Translations under genes and position numbers: made by a program
Notes under the pieces: generated by a model
The model's database searches: none
What the model was told of the DNA's origin: nothing
Seen by the model: the letters and a program-made list of their open reading frames with translations, nothing else
In this document: positions 26,702-35,004 of the stretch, piece by piece
Position numbering within the stretch: the stretch's first letter is position 1
Layout: every line of letters starts with the position of its first letter
Assembly (NCBI GenBank): GCA_016934515.1
Contig: JAFGSR010000013.1
Location: 1 to 40,572, forward strand
Length of the DNA: 40,572 nt
Reading direction: 5' to 3'
Source: Sedimentisphaerales bacterium
GTDB lineage: Bacteria; Planctomycetota; Phycisphaerae; Sedimentisphaerales; SM23-30

Positions 26702-27869
26702 TAAGCGAAAAAACATTCTGTATATTCAACCGAATTCGGAGGTGGGCGGTTCGGACATTGCGCTGCTGCGTCTGGTGGAGTCTTTGGACAAGGAGCGTTA
26801 TTGTCCGACGGTGTTGTTGCCGGGTAACGGGCCGTTGGTTGATTTGTTGAAGGGGACGGGCAGCCGAGTGGAATTTCTGGAGATGCTGCAGTTGCGGACG
26901 CTGCCGGATGTGGATTATCAGTTTGGTTATCTGGGTAAATTCTGGCCGACGGTGCGGCAAATTGCGCGATTAATTAAGCGGGATAATATCGATCTGGTAC
27001 ATACTAATTCATTGTTCAGTTTGTATGGTGCATGGGCGGCGTGGCTGAGCGGTTGTGCGCATCTGTGGCATGTGCGTGAGATACCGCCGGCGGTTCCGGT
27101 GGCCAAGCGGATTTTCGGTAAGCTGGTTTTGAAATTGTCCACGCGGGTGGTGGTTATGACTGGTGCGTGTCATCAAGGTTTGTTTGCTGACATGGCAGTT
27201 CCGAACGGCAAGGTGGTTTCGCTGACAGACGGATTGGATTTGAATCGGTGGCGGGTTGATATCAGTGGGGAGCGGATTCGGCGGGAGTTGTCGATTGGTC
27301 CGGAGGTGCCGCTGGTAGGATTTGTGGCACGGCTGGACCCGTGGAAGGGACTGGATGTTTTCTTGAAAGCGGCGGCGATTGTGGCAAAGCAGCATGATGA
27401 TGCGCGGTTCCTGGTATCGGGCGGGGCGCCGGAGGGATACGAGAATTACGAGAAGGAAATGCAACAATTGGCGGTTGATCTGGGGCTTGAGGGAAAGGTG
27501 CAATTTCTGGGTTGGCGTTACCGGATGGATGATATTCTGGAAGTGATGTCGGCGCTGTCGGTGTTCAGCCACACATCGATAAGTCCGGAGCCATTTGGAT
27601 TGGTGTTGATCGAAGCGATGTCGGCGGCGCGGCCGGTGGTAGCGGCGGCGGCAGGTGGGCCGTTGGAAATTGTTAAGGACGGTGAGACGGGATTTTTGAC
27701 GGAGCCGGGCAACGCGGAAGCACACGGTGAGGCGTTGTGCAAGCTGATAGCTGACGAACAATTGCGAAAGCAGATGGGCAAGGCGGGACGGGAAAGGGTG
27801 GAGCAGTGTTATTCGATGGAAGTGTTTGCTCGGAATTTGGATGAGATTTATGAAGGGATTTTTCAATGA
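26694..27869 (+). CDS. Glycosyltransferase family 4
   Basis: EVGGSDIALLRLVESL; GFVARLDPWKGLDVFLKAA; EPFGLVLIEAMSAARPVVAAAAGGPLEIV. ATG 26694 preferred over the track start at 26679. Confidence 0.93.
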   Translation: MSSKRKNILYIQPNSEVGGSDIALLRLVESLDKERYCPTVLLPGNGPLVDLLKGTGSRVEFLEMLQLRTLPDVDYQFGYLGKFWPTVRQIARLIKRDNIDLVHTNSLFSLYGAWAAWLSGCAHLWHVREIPPAVPVAKRIFGKLVLKLSTRVVVMTGACHQGLFADMAVPNGKVVSLTDGLDLNRWRVDISGERIRRELSIGPEVPLVGFVARLDPWKGLDVFLKAAAIVAKQHDDARFLVSGGAPEGYENYEKEMQQLAVDLGLEGKVQFLGWRYRMDDILEVMSALSVFSHTSISPEPFGLVLIEAMSAARPVVAAAAGGPLEIVKDGETGFLTEPGNAEAHGEALCKLIADEQLRKQMGKAGRERVEQCYSMEVFARNLDEIYEGIFQ

Positions 27870-27900
27870 CGAATGACGAAAAGGTGGCGGCAGAGCAGTA

Positions 27901-28749
27901 ATGGAACAGAATAACATAGACTTATCGGTGGTGATTGTTAGTCACGGGCATGAGGGGTTGTTGGGGGATTGTGTTGGGTCACTGTTGGGTGGGCTGGAAG
28001 GGCTGAAGGCGGAGATTCTGGTATTGGATAATCTGGGTGGTCAGGCAGTCGAAGCGGTGGTGAGCGGGATCGATGCGCGGGTGAATTGTTTTGGTAATGC
28101 AGAGCCTCAAAGCCTGTCTCAAAATGTAAACGAGATGGCGGCAAAGTCGCGAGGGAAATTTTTGTTGATGTTGAATCCCGATACGGTTTATCAGTCGGGA
28201 GCGTTGAAAGATGCGTTAGCTTATCTGGAAAGTGATACGAAGACGGGGATACTGGGGTGTAGGCTGTTGAATATGGATGGAACGGTGCAGCCGAGTTGTC
28301 GACAGTTCCCGACGTTGCCGGTGGTGATGTTACGGGGATTTGGCGTGGATCGCTGGCCCTGGCGGCCAAGGTTTTACCGCAAAAGAGTGATGGATACGTT
28401 AGATTATGATAAGCAGCAACTGGTGGACTGGATTTTTGGGGCGTTTATTTTGGTGAGGCGGGAAGAGTATTTGCGATTAGGAGGGATGGACCAGGGGTAT
28501 CGGCTGTATTATGAGGATGTGGATTTGTGTTATCGGTATCGCAAGGCGGGATTGCGAACCGGATATTTTCCCGGAGTAAGTTTTATGCACAAGCACATGC
28601 GGACCAGTGCGAAAGTGCCGTTCGGTCGTCATTGGCGGTGGCACGTCAGTAGTGTGATGCGTTATTTTCGGGAGCAGGGGTACTGGTTTCGTCCGGGTTT
28701 CAGCAGTGATAAATTTTCTTTGACAGGATTACAGGATTGTCATGATTAA
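27901..28749 (+). CDS. Glycosyltransferase family 2 (rhamnosyltransferase-like)
   Basis: LSVVIVSHGHEGLLGDCVGSLL; MLNPDTVYQSGAL; LVDWIFGAFILVRREEYLRLGGMDQGYRLYYEDVDLCYRYRKAG. Confidence 0.9.
   Translation: MEQNNIDLSVVIVSHGHEGLLGDCVGSLLGGLEGLKAEILVLDNLGGQAVEAVVSGIDARVNCFGNAEPQSLSQNVNEMAAKSRGKFLLMLNPDTVYQSGALKDALAYLESDTKTGILGCRLLNMDGTVQPSCRQFPTLPVVMLRGFGVDRWPWRPRFYRKRVMDTLDYDKQQLVDWIFGAFILVRREEYLRLGGMDQGYRLYYEDVDLCYRYRKAGLRTGYFPGVSFMHKHMRTSAKVPFGRHWRWHVSSVMRYFREQGYWFRPGFSSDKFSLTGLQDCHD
28720..28748 (+). repeat. Repeat-like segment with two GACAGGATT/ACAGGATT units at the GT2/Nudix junction
   Basis: ttgacaggattacaggattgtcatgatta: tandem ACAGGATT units, flanked by TGACA...TGTCA. Confidence 0.5.
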
Positions 28750-29362
28750 CAACAAGAAGGAAAAAGTGAAAAACAATATCTATAAGATGCTCGATGAAAT
28801 AAGGGCGATTGCCCAGACAGGATTGAATTATACTCAGAACAACTACGATAGAGAGCGATACGGACGTCTGCTTAATCTTGCCTCAGAGCAATATGAACAA
28901 CTCTGTGAGATACCATCCGGACAAATAAAAGAACGTTTTTGTCAGGAACTTGGTTATATAACACCAAAGGTAGGGTTATCGGCTTCCATATTCAATCAAG
29001 AAGGCCATCAATTATTGGTTAGAAGAACAGACGATCTCACCTGGTGCTTACCTTGCGGCTGGGCAGAGGTCGGCGAAACTCCTCAAGAGTCTTTAGGAAG
29101 AGAAGTTTTGGAAGAAACAGGGCTAACCGTTGAAGTACGAGATCAAATCCGCCTTTGGACAAGGATGCCCGGCGAATTCAACTTACCTCACACCTCATAT
29201 CATTTGCAGTTTTACTGTGTTGTTATCGGTGGAGATATTCGCGAATCTCATGAGACAACGGATATCGGTTATTATGATATCTCAAAAATAAAACCCTGGC
29301 ACCTTGATCATGAGATTAAGGCAACAGTTGCTCATAATTTTTGGATACAAGGGCTAATGTAA
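28742..29362 (+). CDS. NUDIX hydrolase
   Basis: Nudix box GWAEVGETPQESLGREVLEETGL matches Gx5Ex7REUxEExGU; helical N-terminal domain. Confidence 0.93.
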   Translation: MINNKKEKVKNNIYKMLDEIRAIAQTGLNYTQNNYDRERYGRLLNLASEQYEQLCEIPSGQIKERFCQELGYITPKVGLSASIFNQEGHQLLVRRTDDLTWCLPCGWAEVGETPQESLGREVLEETGLTVEVRDQIRLWTRMPGEFNLPHTSYHLQFYCVVIGGDIRESHETTDIGYYDISKIKPWHLDHEIKATVAHNFWIQGLM

Positions 29363-29386
29363 AGTGGACGTCAGAACCGTTCTGTG

Positions 29387-29410
29387 GTCCCTGTGGGGCT
29401 TAGCAGGGAC
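29387..29410 (+). repeat. Inverted repeat (hairpin) downstream of the Nudix gene
   Basis: GTCCCTG-tggggcttag-CAGGGAC, perfect 7-bp stem. Confidence 0.55.
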
Positions 29411-29461
29411 AGATAGTTGAGGAAACGAAACGAATGAAAAGATTGAATTTGACAGAACAAT

Positions 29462-29486
29462 CAGCATGGGCTAAAGCCCATCCTAC
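29462..29486 (+). repeat. Extragenic palindromic repeat, copy 2 (cagcatgggctaaagcccatcctac)
   Basis: 25 bp identical, same orientation, to 1768-1792. Confidence 0.8.
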
Positions 29487-29519
29487 AGCTACCAGCTTCA
29501 ACAGCAGTGAGGGGGCCTA

Positions 29520-30407
29520 TTGATGTCATTGCGATATTTGGCAAAGCGGATGTTGAAACTGGCGTTGCTGGGTCTGGTTGGGGTCCGATCGGTGAGGGGA
29601 GTTGCGGTACTGGCTTATCATTCAGTCGATAAGAGCGGATCGTGGTTATCGATTTCGCCGGAACAGTTTCGAGAGCATTTGCAATGGCTTAAAGATCATC
29701 AGTGGGAAGGATTGACGATTGAGCAATATTTATCCCGACTGGATGGAAAGCCGGGAGCAAATGGGGCAGCTAAGGAAGTTCTAATTACCTTTGACGACGG
29801 CTATGAGAATTTTTTAACCAATGCGGTTCCGGTGCTCAAGGAGATGGGATTTCCGGCGACGGTGTTTGTGGTAACGGATCTGGTGGGCAAGAGAGCGGAA
29901 TGGTACGAGAAGGAACGGAAAAATATTGAACAATTTGTAGATGGAATGAGTTTTCCGGCAGAAGATCGCCTGGTTCTTGATGATATAATTAATCATTTTA
30001 GTCAAGAACGATTGATGGACTGGGAGCAGTTGGCCCAGTTGAAGGAATACAATATTGACGTGGAAAGCCACAGCAGTTCGCACCAGTTTTTGAGTAAGCT
30101 GTCGCCGGCGGAGTTATCGACGGAGTTGGAGCGGTCGCAAAGCGTATTTCAGGAGAAGCTGGGACGTACGAGCCGGATAATATGTTATCCCTATGGGGAT
30201 TACAGCAGCGAGGTGGGCAAGGCAGCAGAAGCAGCAGGATTTGAGGCTGGTTTCATAGTTAGTCTGTCAGGCGACAAAGGTGCAAATTGGCGATTCAAGT
30301 TAGGGCGGGTTGGGATTAACGGTTTTTTTTCAAAATTTGATCTAAGGTTCGCACTTTCGCGAGCGGCGGTGTTGCACCAAAGAATTCGCCGGTGGTTATT
30401 CAGGTAA
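29520..30407 (+). CDS. Polysaccharide deacetylase (NodB-homology, CE4-like)
   Basis: VLAYHSVDKSGSWLSISPEQFREHLQWL; EVLITFDDGYENFLTNAVPVLKEMGFPATVFVVTDLVG; DVESHSSSHQFLSKLS; ICYPYGDYSSEV. Confidence 0.93.
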   Translation: MMSLRYLAKRMLKLALLGLVGVRSVRGVAVLAYHSVDKSGSWLSISPEQFREHLQWLKDHQWEGLTIEQYLSRLDGKPGANGAAKEVLITFDDGYENFLTNAVPVLKEMGFPATVFVVTDLVGKRAEWYEKERKNIEQFVDGMSFPAEDRLVLDDIINHFSQERLMDWEQLAQLKEYNIDVESHSSSHQFLSKLSPAELSTELERSQSVFQEKLGRTSRIICYPYGDYSSEVGKAAEAAGFEAGFIVSLSGDKGANWRFKLGRVGINGFFSKFDLRFALSRAAVLHQRIRRWLFR

Positions 30408-30694
30408 GAACTACCAAAATCCCAGTAGGGCATTGGGGGCATCAGGGGGAAATCAGCAAAGATGTCAGGATATTGCTTGATTGGGGCGATAATTTTCAAA
30501 AAAAACCAAGAAAAATTAATGTTTTTTGAATTAATTTTTTCAATTCTATGAAGTGATAATTCCTGAAGAAGTGATAATGTAATATCCTGCCAGTTCAAGA
30601 TTTAAGGGGGTCAATGCGAATGGTACATTTACCATAAGTGCAATCTGCAAAAGAACTTGGGGGCGATTTAGGTCCGATAAATAAAAAGGGTGGG

Positions 30695-30723
30695 TTGCTC
30701 TGTAAGTCCTTAAAACATATAAT
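30695..30723 (+). promoter_or_regulatory. Sigma70-like promoter
   Basis: TTGCTC - 17 nt - TATAAT (exact -10), upstream of the structured leader and the 30953 ORF. Confidence 0.5.
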
Positions 30724-30766
30724 AGACATATAGTTAGTAAGTGTAACTGACAGGAGAAGACTCGCT

Positions 30767-30814
30767 GGCTTGCGAAACCTCATACGGGCAGATCTGCTCT
30801 GGTTTCGCGAAGTC
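30767..30814 (+). ncRNA. Candidate structured 5' leader element
   Basis: GGCTTGCGAAACC pairs with GGTTTCGCGAAGTC (about 13 bp, one bulge, one wobble), enclosing a second hairpin GGGCA-GATC-TGCTC. Confidence 0.4.
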
Positions 30815-30952
30815 ATGGAAGGTTGAAAACTAATCCTTTCGGTTTAACTCAGTAAAATTATTGCTTTGTGCAATATGGCTTGGTGTTTGTCTGGATTTTT
30901 TTTGTGTATCTGGAAATGCAGCAGGCGTTGCCGGGCATATTAAAGATTAAAT

Positions 30953-31639
30953 ATGAGTCAATCAAATAGTTTGACCGTTGTGCTGGGTCCATGCACTAAC
31001 TTAGCCAGGGCTTTGTTGAAGTTGCCCTGGGCCAGAAGTCAAGAGTTACTGCTGGTCGGTCTGGACGGTGCTGAAAAAGCAAAGTTAAAAAAAGAGTATC
31101 CGGGCGCGATAGTTTTCGCATTGGAAGAGATGGTCGCTTACGCTCCGGAGAAGAAATATAAAATTGTTAATATATGCTGCTGTGCGATGGGTATGATCCA
31201 TCCGCGGGAAGTAAACTGGGATAAGGACCTTAGAGAGGCGAGGAGAGATCTTGCCGTATTAGACAAGCTGTTGCAGAGCTATTCACAAGCGTCAGTGCAT
31301 GTGATTTTTGTCTGCTCGGTATTGGCCTTATCGGTAAATTCCAAGGGCAGAAGTGGATATTACGCCGGTTGGAAGCATATACTATCCAGAGTGGTACAGG
31401 CAAAAGTTGAAGTCGTGCCGGGTAGCAGGTTTTCGGTGTTGTATCCGGGCCGGCTTACGAGAAAGAGAAGCATATTAAAACCGGTTTCTCTGCTGTATAG
31501 CAGTTACCATTCGGTAGCTAAGAAACTGGCTAAAATAATAATAAAGGGAGAAAGTTGTCGCAGGATAATCGGCTACGACGGACGTATCTGGTTAATGTTG
31601 CGAGGCGTGGCGACAGGGATGTTGTCCATGCGAATATGA
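30953..31639 (+). CDS. SDR-like / NAD(P)-binding protein of the EPS locus
   Basis: 228 aa; Rossmann-like N-terminus, VHVIFVCSVLALSVNSKGRSGYYAGWKHILSRVV carries Ser and YxxxK like SDRs. Confidence 0.55.
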   Translation: MSQSNSLTVVLGPCTNLARALLKLPWARSQELLLVGLDGAEKAKLKKEYPGAIVFALEEMVAYAPEKKYKIVNICCCAMGMIHPREVNWDKDLREARRDLAVLDKLLQSYSQASVHVIFVCSVLALSVNSKGRSGYYAGWKHILSRVVQAKVEVVPGSRFSVLYPGRLTRKRSILKPVSLLYSSYHSVAKKLAKIIIKGESCRRIIGYDGRIWLMLRGVATGMLSMRI

Positions 31640-31694
31640 GTAACAGGGATGGTTGAGCGCAAACTTCGGAGTTGGCGTTTGAGGTATAATAGTT

Positions 31695-32498
31695 ATGGAC
31701 GTGAATAAAAGGGTATTCGATATAGTGGTATGCTCGCTAGCGGCGGTATTGTGGCTGCCGGTGTTGTTTTTGTGTTCGCTGCTGGTTTTGCTGTGTTGCG
31801 GTCGGCCGATTTTTTATGTGTCAAAGCGACGGATTTACCTGCATAAGACACGGAGAATTGTCAAATTTCGAACGATGGTACGTAACGCGGAGAAAATTGC
31901 TAACCGCCAGACAATACCGGTTGCGGATCAGCGTTTTTTGAATATTGATTTTGATTCGCCGCTATACACGAGGCTGGGTCGGATTTTTGAGAAGGTGTGC
32001 ATAACGGAGTTGCCGCAGTTGGTACATGTGCTGACGGGTAAAATGACGCTGGTGGGTAATCGGCCTTTACCGGAAAGTGTTATCGAATCGATTAAGGAAG
32101 AATATCCATACATGGAGCGTCGGTTTTCGTCGCGATGCGGGATGACGGGACCGGTTCAGTTGATCGGGCGGGACAATATTCCGGACCATATCAGGCTGCA
32201 CCTGGAAATCAGCTATAGCCGAATCTGCCGGGAAGCCTATTCTGCGCGTTTGGATTTTATGCTGCTGCTGTACACGGTTCTGATCGGTTTGCGTCTGGTC
32301 AGGTCGTTCCAGCCCCGTGAAGTGGAGAGCATGATGCGACGTTACGCAAATCGCGACAAAGTGGCTCATGGTGCATTGACGGTGAATGGTTTTGGTCAGA
32401 GGGCTGAATTACCGTCCAACATGGTAGCAGCAGTTACAAGGCTCAACTATGATGCAGTAGCAAGCCGAGGCCAGGCGTCGGTAGCGGCAGCGATGTAA
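31695..32498 (+). CDS. Bacterial sugar transferase (initiating phosphoglycosyltransferase-like)
   Basis: Single N-terminal hydrophobic segment; KTRRIVKFRTMVRNAE; ITELPQLVHVLTGKMTLVGNRPLP; CGMTGPVQL. Confidence 0.88.
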   Translation: MDVNKRVFDIVVCSLAAVLWLPVLFLCSLLVLLCCGRPIFYVSKRRIYLHKTRRIVKFRTMVRNAEKIANRQTIPVADQRFLNIDFDSPLYTRLGRIFEKVCITELPQLVHVLTGKMTLVGNRPLPESVIESIKEEYPYMERRFSSRCGMTGPVQLIGRDNIPDHIRLHLEISYSRICREAYSARLDFMLLLYTVLIGLRLVRSFQPREVESMMRRYANRDKVAHGALTVNGFGQRAELPSNMVAAVTRLNYDAVASRGQASVAAAM

Positions 32499-32652
32499 AG
32501 TTAAAGCGGTCGATCAACGTAAGTGCACTATGTGGATTTTTCGTGGTTAATCCTGTTCGACGCATTTTTGTCGAGCAGGAATTTCATGGTCAGGGATTTT
32601 TGTGTTGATACCTTGATGTCGATTTCGCTAATTATTCCGTAGGAGCAAAAAG

Positions 32653-33774
32653 GTGCAGCGTTTTATCGTGATAACAATTCTGTGTTTTTTTGTGGCGGCG
32701 GTGTTGGGCTGGGATGAAATTGTCGGCATAATTGCAGAGGGCGGGTCGGAATCAAGTACAGTTGAGCAGCAGCCGGGGGCGGAGATGGAGCCGGGGGAGA
32801 AGGCACAGGGTAAGTGGTCGATATGGACGCGTCAGTTAGCTCCGTCGTTTTCGGGGCAATATTCGGTAGCATCGGATCCATCTATTGTCCGTGATGGTGA
32901 TATTTATCGAATGTATCACACGGGTCTGGATGTGAAGACACTGCGGACGATTATTTGTGAGGCCACTTCGAAAGACGGTCTTTCATGGGAGTACGTTCCG
33001 ACCGGGGAAGAATATAAGGGGATGGTGCTTCAGGGTCGCAGCGGCAAATATGATGAGAACCTGGAAAGCTGCTACGTTATCAAGAGGGACGATGAGTACC
33101 TGATGTATTTTTCGGGATATCGGGACAAAGGTGATCCGCCGCTGGAACTGAAAGGCTTTCCGGCGGCGTTGTTTTTGGCCAAGTCAACAGATGGGGTGAA
33201 TTTCAAGCGGGTATCAGATAAGGCGATTCTGAAACCGACCAATGGCTGGTATGATAACGATGCGATCTATAGCCCGACGGTTATCGAGTACAACGATGAG
33301 TTGGTGATGATTTACGTGGGGCATTGCTACACAAAGTATCATAAGATTAAATCTCCGGGTGTATATCTGCTGGCGGCGACGAGTAAAGACGGGGTGAAAT
33401 GGAAGAAAGAATCCACACCGGTCATGCGTCCCGGAGGGGAGTTGAAGTGGATGCAAGAAGGAGGTGCCGAGCCGGATTTGGTGAAAGGACCGGACGGTAA
33501 GTATTATCTTTTCTTTACGGGCTTGTATAAGGAAGAACGTGTAATTGGAGTAGCGTGGGGGGATAGTCCCTTTGGGCCGTGGGAGATCAATCCGAATCCG
33601 ATCATCAAGCCGGGCAAGAAGGGCAGTTTCGATGAGCATCAAGTTCTGGCACCGTTTGTGATAATTGAAGGGGACAAGGTGCGGATGTGGTATTTAGGTG
33701 CGAACAAGAAAGAGCAGTTGGCGACTGGTTATGCTGAGTCAAAGTGGCCGCTGTTTCGAGAGAAGAAGCCGTAA
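32653..33774 (+). CDS. Secreted five-bladed beta-propeller glycosidase-like protein (GH43/GH32/GH130-like fold)
   Basis: N-terminal signal; repeated blades SDPSIVRDGDIYRMYHTGLD, YSPTVIEYNDELVMIYVGH, AEPDLVKGPDGKYYLFFTGLY, LAPFVIIEGDKVRMWYLGA. Confidence 0.75.
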   Translation: MQRFIVITILCFFVAAVLGWDEIVGIIAEGGSESSTVEQQPGAEMEPGEKAQGKWSIWTRQLAPSFSGQYSVASDPSIVRDGDIYRMYHTGLDVKTLRTIICEATSKDGLSWEYVPTGEEYKGMVLQGRSGKYDENLESCYVIKRDDEYLMYFSGYRDKGDPPLELKGFPAALFLAKSTDGVNFKRVSDKAILKPTNGWYDNDAIYSPTVIEYNDELVMIYVGHCYTKYHKIKSPGVYLLAATSKDGVKWKKESTPVMRPGGELKWMQEGGAEPDLVKGPDGKYYLFFTGLYKEERVIGVAWGDSPFGPWEINPNPIIKPGKKGSFDEHQVLAPFVIIEGDKVRMWYLGANKKEQLATGYAESKWPLFREKKP

Positions 33775-33800
33775 TCTGCGAAAAATGAGAGCAAAAAAAT

Positions 33801-33840
33801 AAAAACAGCAGCTTGAGTTAATCAAGGAGTTGCTGTTTTT
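33801..33840. terminator. Bidirectional rho-independent terminator between convergent genes
   Basis: AAAAACAGCA...TGCTGTTTTT, 10-bp stem with internal CTTGA-gttaa-TCAAG stem; A-tract and T-tract on either side. Confidence 0.85.
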
Positions 33841-35003
33841 TAGAACTCGATATTCCAGCCGACAGCAGAAGAGACTTTGTCAGGTAAGACAGCCCAGCGG
33901 ATTTTTTGATCTCTGGCGGCCTGGGTGTAACTTTTAATTTGCTGCAGAGAAAACTCAGCAATCTCAGCGGGGTTGCCCTGATAATAATGTTTGTACCAGT
34001 TGACGGTATGTTCGATGGTTTCGTGGATATTCCAGGCGGGCAGCCAATTTAAGTGATGAATGGCTTTTGAGCAATCCACGGTCAAAGTCTGAGTTTCGGG
34101 GCAATCGCAAGCATCCGGGGCGATAACAGTGGTATTGGAGGGGCCCCAGCGGAATTGAATCATTTGAACAATCTGACCAACGGTTACTTCATGGATTTCG
34201 GTAGAGCCGATGTTCCAGGAAGTTTCGAACTGTTTTGAGTTCTGAAGAGCGAGCAATCTGCCGAGCCAGAGATAACCGCTGAGGGAAGCGAGGACATACT
34301 GCCAGGGACGAACGGCCTTGGGGCACCTGAGGTGGATATCATGGCCGCTATGGAGCGACCGAATAATATCGGGGATCAAACGGTACTTGGCCCAGTCGCC
34401 GCCGCCAATGACGTTACCGGCCCGAACCGACGCCAGAGACAAATTACCGGTCGGTTCAGCTGCACTTAAAAAACGTTGGCTCTGGTAAGTTGCCACGACC
34501 AGTTCGGCGCAAGCTTTGCTGGTGGAATATAAATCGGCGCCATGGCCCAGATCGTCGGTTTCACGATAAGCCCAAGGCCAGTTTTTGTTTCGATAGCACT
34601 TGTCGCTGTTGGCGACAACGGCGAATCTGGTGTTTTCGCAGCAGCGGGCGGCTTCGAGGACATTTACGGTGCCCATGACGTTGGTGGCTACGGTGCGCCG
34701 GGGATTTTTGTAAGATTCATAAACAATGGGCTGGGCGGCCATATGAAAGACGAGGTCGGGGCGGCAGGCGGTGAATATGCTTTGCAGGCGGTCAAAATCC
34801 AGGATGTCAGCCTGATGGTTCTTGATGCGATTTTCGATTTGGCAAGCTGTGTAAAAATCCGGATCGGAGACCCTTCCGAGTGAACAACCTACCACTTCGG
34901 CGCCGAGATGGCTAAGCCAGAGAGAGAGCCAAGAACCTTTAAAGCCGGTGTGTCCGGTTACAAGCACCTTTTTATCGCGGTAAAAATTATCAAATGCATC
35001 CAT
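33840..35003 (-). CDS. rfbG: CDP-glucose 4,6-dehydratase (paralogue B)
   Basis: KKVLVTGHTGFKGSWLSLWL; FHMAAQPIV; NSDKCYRN; DLYSTSKACAELV; RAGNVIGGGDWAKYRLIPDIIRSL; RPWQYVLASLSGYLWL. Confidence 0.88.
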   Translation of the reverse strand: MDAFDNFYRDKKVLVTGHTGFKGSWLSLWLSHLGAEVVGCSLGRVSDPDFYTACQIENRIKNHQADILDFDRLQSIFTACRPDLVFHMAAQPIVYESYKNPRRTVATNVMGTVNVLEAARCCENTRFAVVANSDKCYRNKNWPWAYRETDDLGHGADLYSTSKACAELVVATYQSQRFLSAAEPTGNLSLASVRAGNVIGGGDWAKYRLIPDIIRSLHSGHDIHLRCPKAVRPWQYVLASLSGYLWLGRLLALQNSKQFETSWNIGSTEIHEVTVGQIVQMIQFRWGPSNTTVIAPDACDCPETQTLTVDCSKAIHHLNWLPAWNIHETIEHTVNWYKHYYQGNPAEIAEFSLQQIKSYTQAARDQKIRWAVLPDKVSSAVGWNIEF

Positions 35004-35004
35004 T

